Below the pieces are notes generated by a model. It searched no databases, had not been told where the DNA came from, and was given only the letters and a program-made list of their open reading frames with translations. A program made the translations under genes and the position numbers. Of a DNA stretch of 8,089 bases, positions 5,998 to 8,089 are shown one piece after another. Numbering within the stretch: the stretch's first letter is position 1; each line of letters begins with the position of its first letter. Source of the DNA: Methanothrix sp. (GTDB lineage: Archaea > Halobacteriota > Methanosarcinia > Methanotrichales > Methanotrichaceae); NCBI GenBank assembly GCA_028688175.1, contig JAQTYS010000119.1:1-8089 (forward strand). The letters are read 5' to 3'.

Positions 5998-8089
5998 TTA
6001 CTTTGGTAACCCTGGATCTATTTTGTTTTGCATCTCCCTCATCAGCACTCGCTTCTCTTCGGCTGTGGCCCCCAGTGTTGCCAGCCCGAATGCCATTGGT
6101 CCTGGCGTTGCCTCCTTCTTCACAGCAACTTTGATCTCGCCGCAGGCCAGGCCTCGCAGAACCTCCTTGATATTTTCTATCTCAAACCGATCTTCGATGA
6201 TCTCCCGAAAGCTCTCTCGCAGCACGGCAAACTCATCCATCGTGCCGGCAAAGCCGATGAGCATGTCTGCATCAAGCTGCTGATGCCGGGCGCTCTTCTG
6301 TCGTCCCTTGTAGCTCTTCAGGATCATGAAGGAGCGGGTGGCATTGATGCGAAAGACGCTCTTTAAAAGGCTAGTATTCTGCACTGCCCGGTAGAGCAGC
6401 TGCTCGCAGTTGTCCGCCCGGATGGAGCCGATGATGGCGGGCAAATTCACCTTACAGGAAGCAGGAAATGCGAGCACAAAGCCAAAGTCAGCGGTGGTGA
6501 TGCAGATGTTGCTCACCCGCTGCCGGGCAAGGAGGTAAGCCGCCATCCGTGCCAGGCCCTCGTTGAATCGCAGGCCGTAGCCTGAGAGGAAATAGAAGAT
6601 CCTGCGGCCTGCCTCCTGGTCGAGGCACTCTTGCACCACTATTCGGCAGTTGGTGGGAACCGCATCTTCTCCCAGAAAGCCGATCTGCTGATGAAATATC
6701 TCAAATATGCAGCGGGCACTGTTCTCGTCGATGGGGTACTGGCTCTGCAGCCAGCGAACAATGACGATGTTATGGCTTTTCATCATCCAGAGCATATCGT
6801 TTTTAAAGGATAATATGCTCCTCGCCAGGTCAAATGATAAAGGCAGCCTCTCCGAAGACCAGGTGGGGATATTGGGCCGACCGGAAGCGGCGTCCACATA
6901 GATCTTGCCACCTCTGCGGTAGCAGAAAGAATAGGCCCCTCCGCCTATGGAAAAGACATCCCCTTTGTCCAGCTTTTCCAGGTATTTCTCATCCAGCCTC
7001 CCCACAAAGCGGCCTTCCCTGGTGAGCACATCGCAGGTGAACTGATCGGGTATCATGCCTGAGTTAGTGTAGTAGATCATGCGAGAGCTGCCGCCCCTCG
7101 TTCCTATCATCCTCTTTTCGGCATCGTAGCGAATCTTGGGGTAGATGCTCCTCTCCTTCATACCCTCATGAGATGCGGAGAGGTAGAGCACAGCGCTCAT
7201 CAGCTCCTCCTCACTGAGGCTACGATAGCAGTAAGATCTCCTCAAAACTCGCAGAACTTCATCAACAGTCCAATCTCTCTCCAGCGTCATTCCCAGCAGA
7301 TGCTGGCAGAGGGAGTCCAGGGCATTTTGGGGAATATGGATTCTATCCACATCCCCGGCTTTTGCCCTCTCCAGCATCACAGCGCACTCCATCAGCTCCT
7401 CTCTGTCCAGGACGATTATCCGGCCTTTAACGACCCTGTCCAGGCTGTGTCCCCCTCTGCCGAAGCGCTGCAAAAGCGCGGCCACAGATTTGGGAGAGCC
7501 GATCTGCAAAACTAGATCGATGTAAGGCATGTCGATTCCCAGCTCCAGAGAGGTAGAGGAGCAGACCACCTTTAGCATCCCTTGCTTAAGACGGCTCTCC
7601 GTATCCACCCTTCCTTCTCTGCCCATGGAGCCGTGGTGGCAGGCGGAGTTCTCGCTGCTATAAAATTGGGGAAAACGCAGCCTCAGGTTCTGGAGCACAC
7701 TTTCAGCGCCATTGCGACTGTTGGTGAAGATGAGGGTGCTCTTATGCTCCTGGATATGACGGTGGAGCAGATCGTAGAGCCGGTCGGACAGCTCTTTTTG
7801 ATCGGCAAGAATTAGATCGGGCACCGGGCAGAGCAGGCGCAAATCAAGCTGACGGGTGAAGCGGCAGTCCACCACCTGCACGGGCCGATAATCACCCGCC
7901 AGAAAGTAGGCCACCTCTTGCAGCGGCTCAACGGTAGCAGAGCAGCCGATGCGAACGAAGCTCCCTGAAATGGAATCGACTTTTCTTTCGCCCTCTCGTT
8001 TCAATTCCTCCAGTCGCTCCAGGCTAAGGGAAAGATGCACGCCCCGCTTTGAGGCGGCCAGGGAATGAATCTCGTCCACGATGACCCAG
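5998..8089 (-). CDS. Lhr-family (aLhr2-type) ATP-dependent helicase, N-terminus outside the window
   Basis: The frame is open to the right edge and enters as WVIVDEIHSLA, which is helicase motif II (DEIH). The visible GTG at 8079 is therefore internal and not the start. Numbering from that GTG, motif III is SAT (47-49), motif IV is TLIFTNSRNGAE (115-126), motif V is SSTSLELGIDMP (174-185), and motif VI is QRFGRGGH (204-211) with the arginine finger region. The family-typical IPQNALDSLCQHLLGM (249-264) of the winged-helix part follows, then the beta-rich Lhr core (about 320-400, with YYTNSGMIPD). The C-terminal block with LRESFREIIEDRFEIENIKE (620-639) and GEIKV ends the protein. Lhr proteins are superfamily 2 helicases that move 3'-5' and act in nucleic-acid repair or RNA handling. 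Motif I and the Walker A lysine lie beyond the edge. The 697 residues present, plus a usual N-terminal 150-200, match the usual length. Stop TAA is 6000-5998. Confidence 0.93.
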   Translation of the reverse strand, partial: WVIVDEIHSLAASKRGVHLSLSLERLEELKREGERKVDSISGSFVRIGCSATVEPLQEVAYFLAGDYRPVQVVDCRFTRQLDLRLLCPVPDLILADQKELSDRLYDLLHRHIQEHKSTLIFTNSRNGAESVLQNLRLRFPQFYSSENSACHHGSMGREGRVDTESRLKQGMLKVVCSSTSLELGIDMPYIDLVLQIGSPKSVAALLQRFGRGGHSLDRVVKGRIIVLDREELMECAVMLERAKAGDVDRIHIPQNALDSLCQHLLGMTLERDWTVDEVLRVLRRSYCYRSLSEEELMSAVLYLSASHEGMKERSIYPKIRYDAEKRMIGTRGGSSRMIYYTNSGMIPDQFTCDVLTREGRFVGRLDEKYLEKLDKGDVFSIGGGAYSFCYRRGGKIYVDAASGRPNIPTWSSERLPLSFDLARSILSFKNDMLWMMKSHNIVIVRWLQSQYPIDENSARCIFEIFHQQIGFLGEDAVPTNCRIVVQECLDQEAGRRIFYFLSGYGLRFNEGLARMAAYLLARQRVSNICITTADFGFVLAFPASCKVNLPAIIGSIRADNCEQLLYRAVQNTSLLKSVFRINATRSFMILKSYKGRQKSARHQQLDADMLIGFAGTMDEFAVLRESFREIIEDRFEIENIKEVLRGLACGEIKVAVKKEATPGPMAFGLATLGATAEEKRVLMREMQNKIDPGLPK

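Noticed and set aside
6028..7815. Several + strand open frames of 60-115 codons
   Set aside because: All lie opposite the helicase, whose motifs are continuous in the - strand frame. The + frames lack RBS and recognisable domains.

Overview
The window looks like part of a euryarchaeal, probably methanogen, chromosome. A Methanothrix/Methanosaeta-like member of the Methanosarcinales is my best guess. This is inferred from gene types and signals, not from a marker gene. The supporting signs are an Lhr-family (aLhr2-type) helicase, a compact archaeal-style RNB exoribonuclease without cold-shock domains, an extracytoplasmic Leu/Ile/Val-type binding protein rich in N-glycosylation sequons, and a plausible archaeal TATA box (5951-5959) combined with Shine-Dalgarno (SD)-type start sites.

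Layout. Bases 1-137 hold the last 44 codons of an unidentified + strand gene. An RNase II/RNB-family exonuclease follows at 261-1757 (+). Next comes an exported protein made of three tandem PPC-like beta-sandwich repeats (1833-2981, +), closed by a convincing hairpin-plus-T-run terminator (3000-3041). The stretch 2982-4663 is a disturbed corridor. It holds a short AT-rich secreted protein on the - strand (3224-3829), a broken - strand gene with two in-frame stops and two apparent frameshifts (3904-4347), and a very GC-rich, palindrome-rich patch that may be the 3' remnant of an IS200/IS605-type tnpB with its right end (about 4356-4612). From 4664 to the right edge everything reads on the - strand: a solute-binding protein (4664-5929) with its own TATA box, preceded by the C-terminal three quarters of a large Lhr-type helicase (5998-8089) whose N-terminus lies outside the window.

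How it fits together. The RNase and the helicase both act on nucleic acid, but they lie about 4 kb apart on opposite strands, so no operon links them. The three exported proteins (PPC-repeat protein, AT-rich secreted protein, binding protein) face the cell exterior. No permease or ATPase gene for the binding protein is present. The left (+) and right (-) gene blocks converge on the degraded corridor, which is where foreign and decaying DNA is concentrated. I found no CRISPR array, rRNA or tRNA, and no complete new defence or mobile system. The most rewarding places for a second look are the broken gene, the possible tnpB remnant, the Asp-to-Gln change in the RNB active site, and the near-identical PPC repeats.
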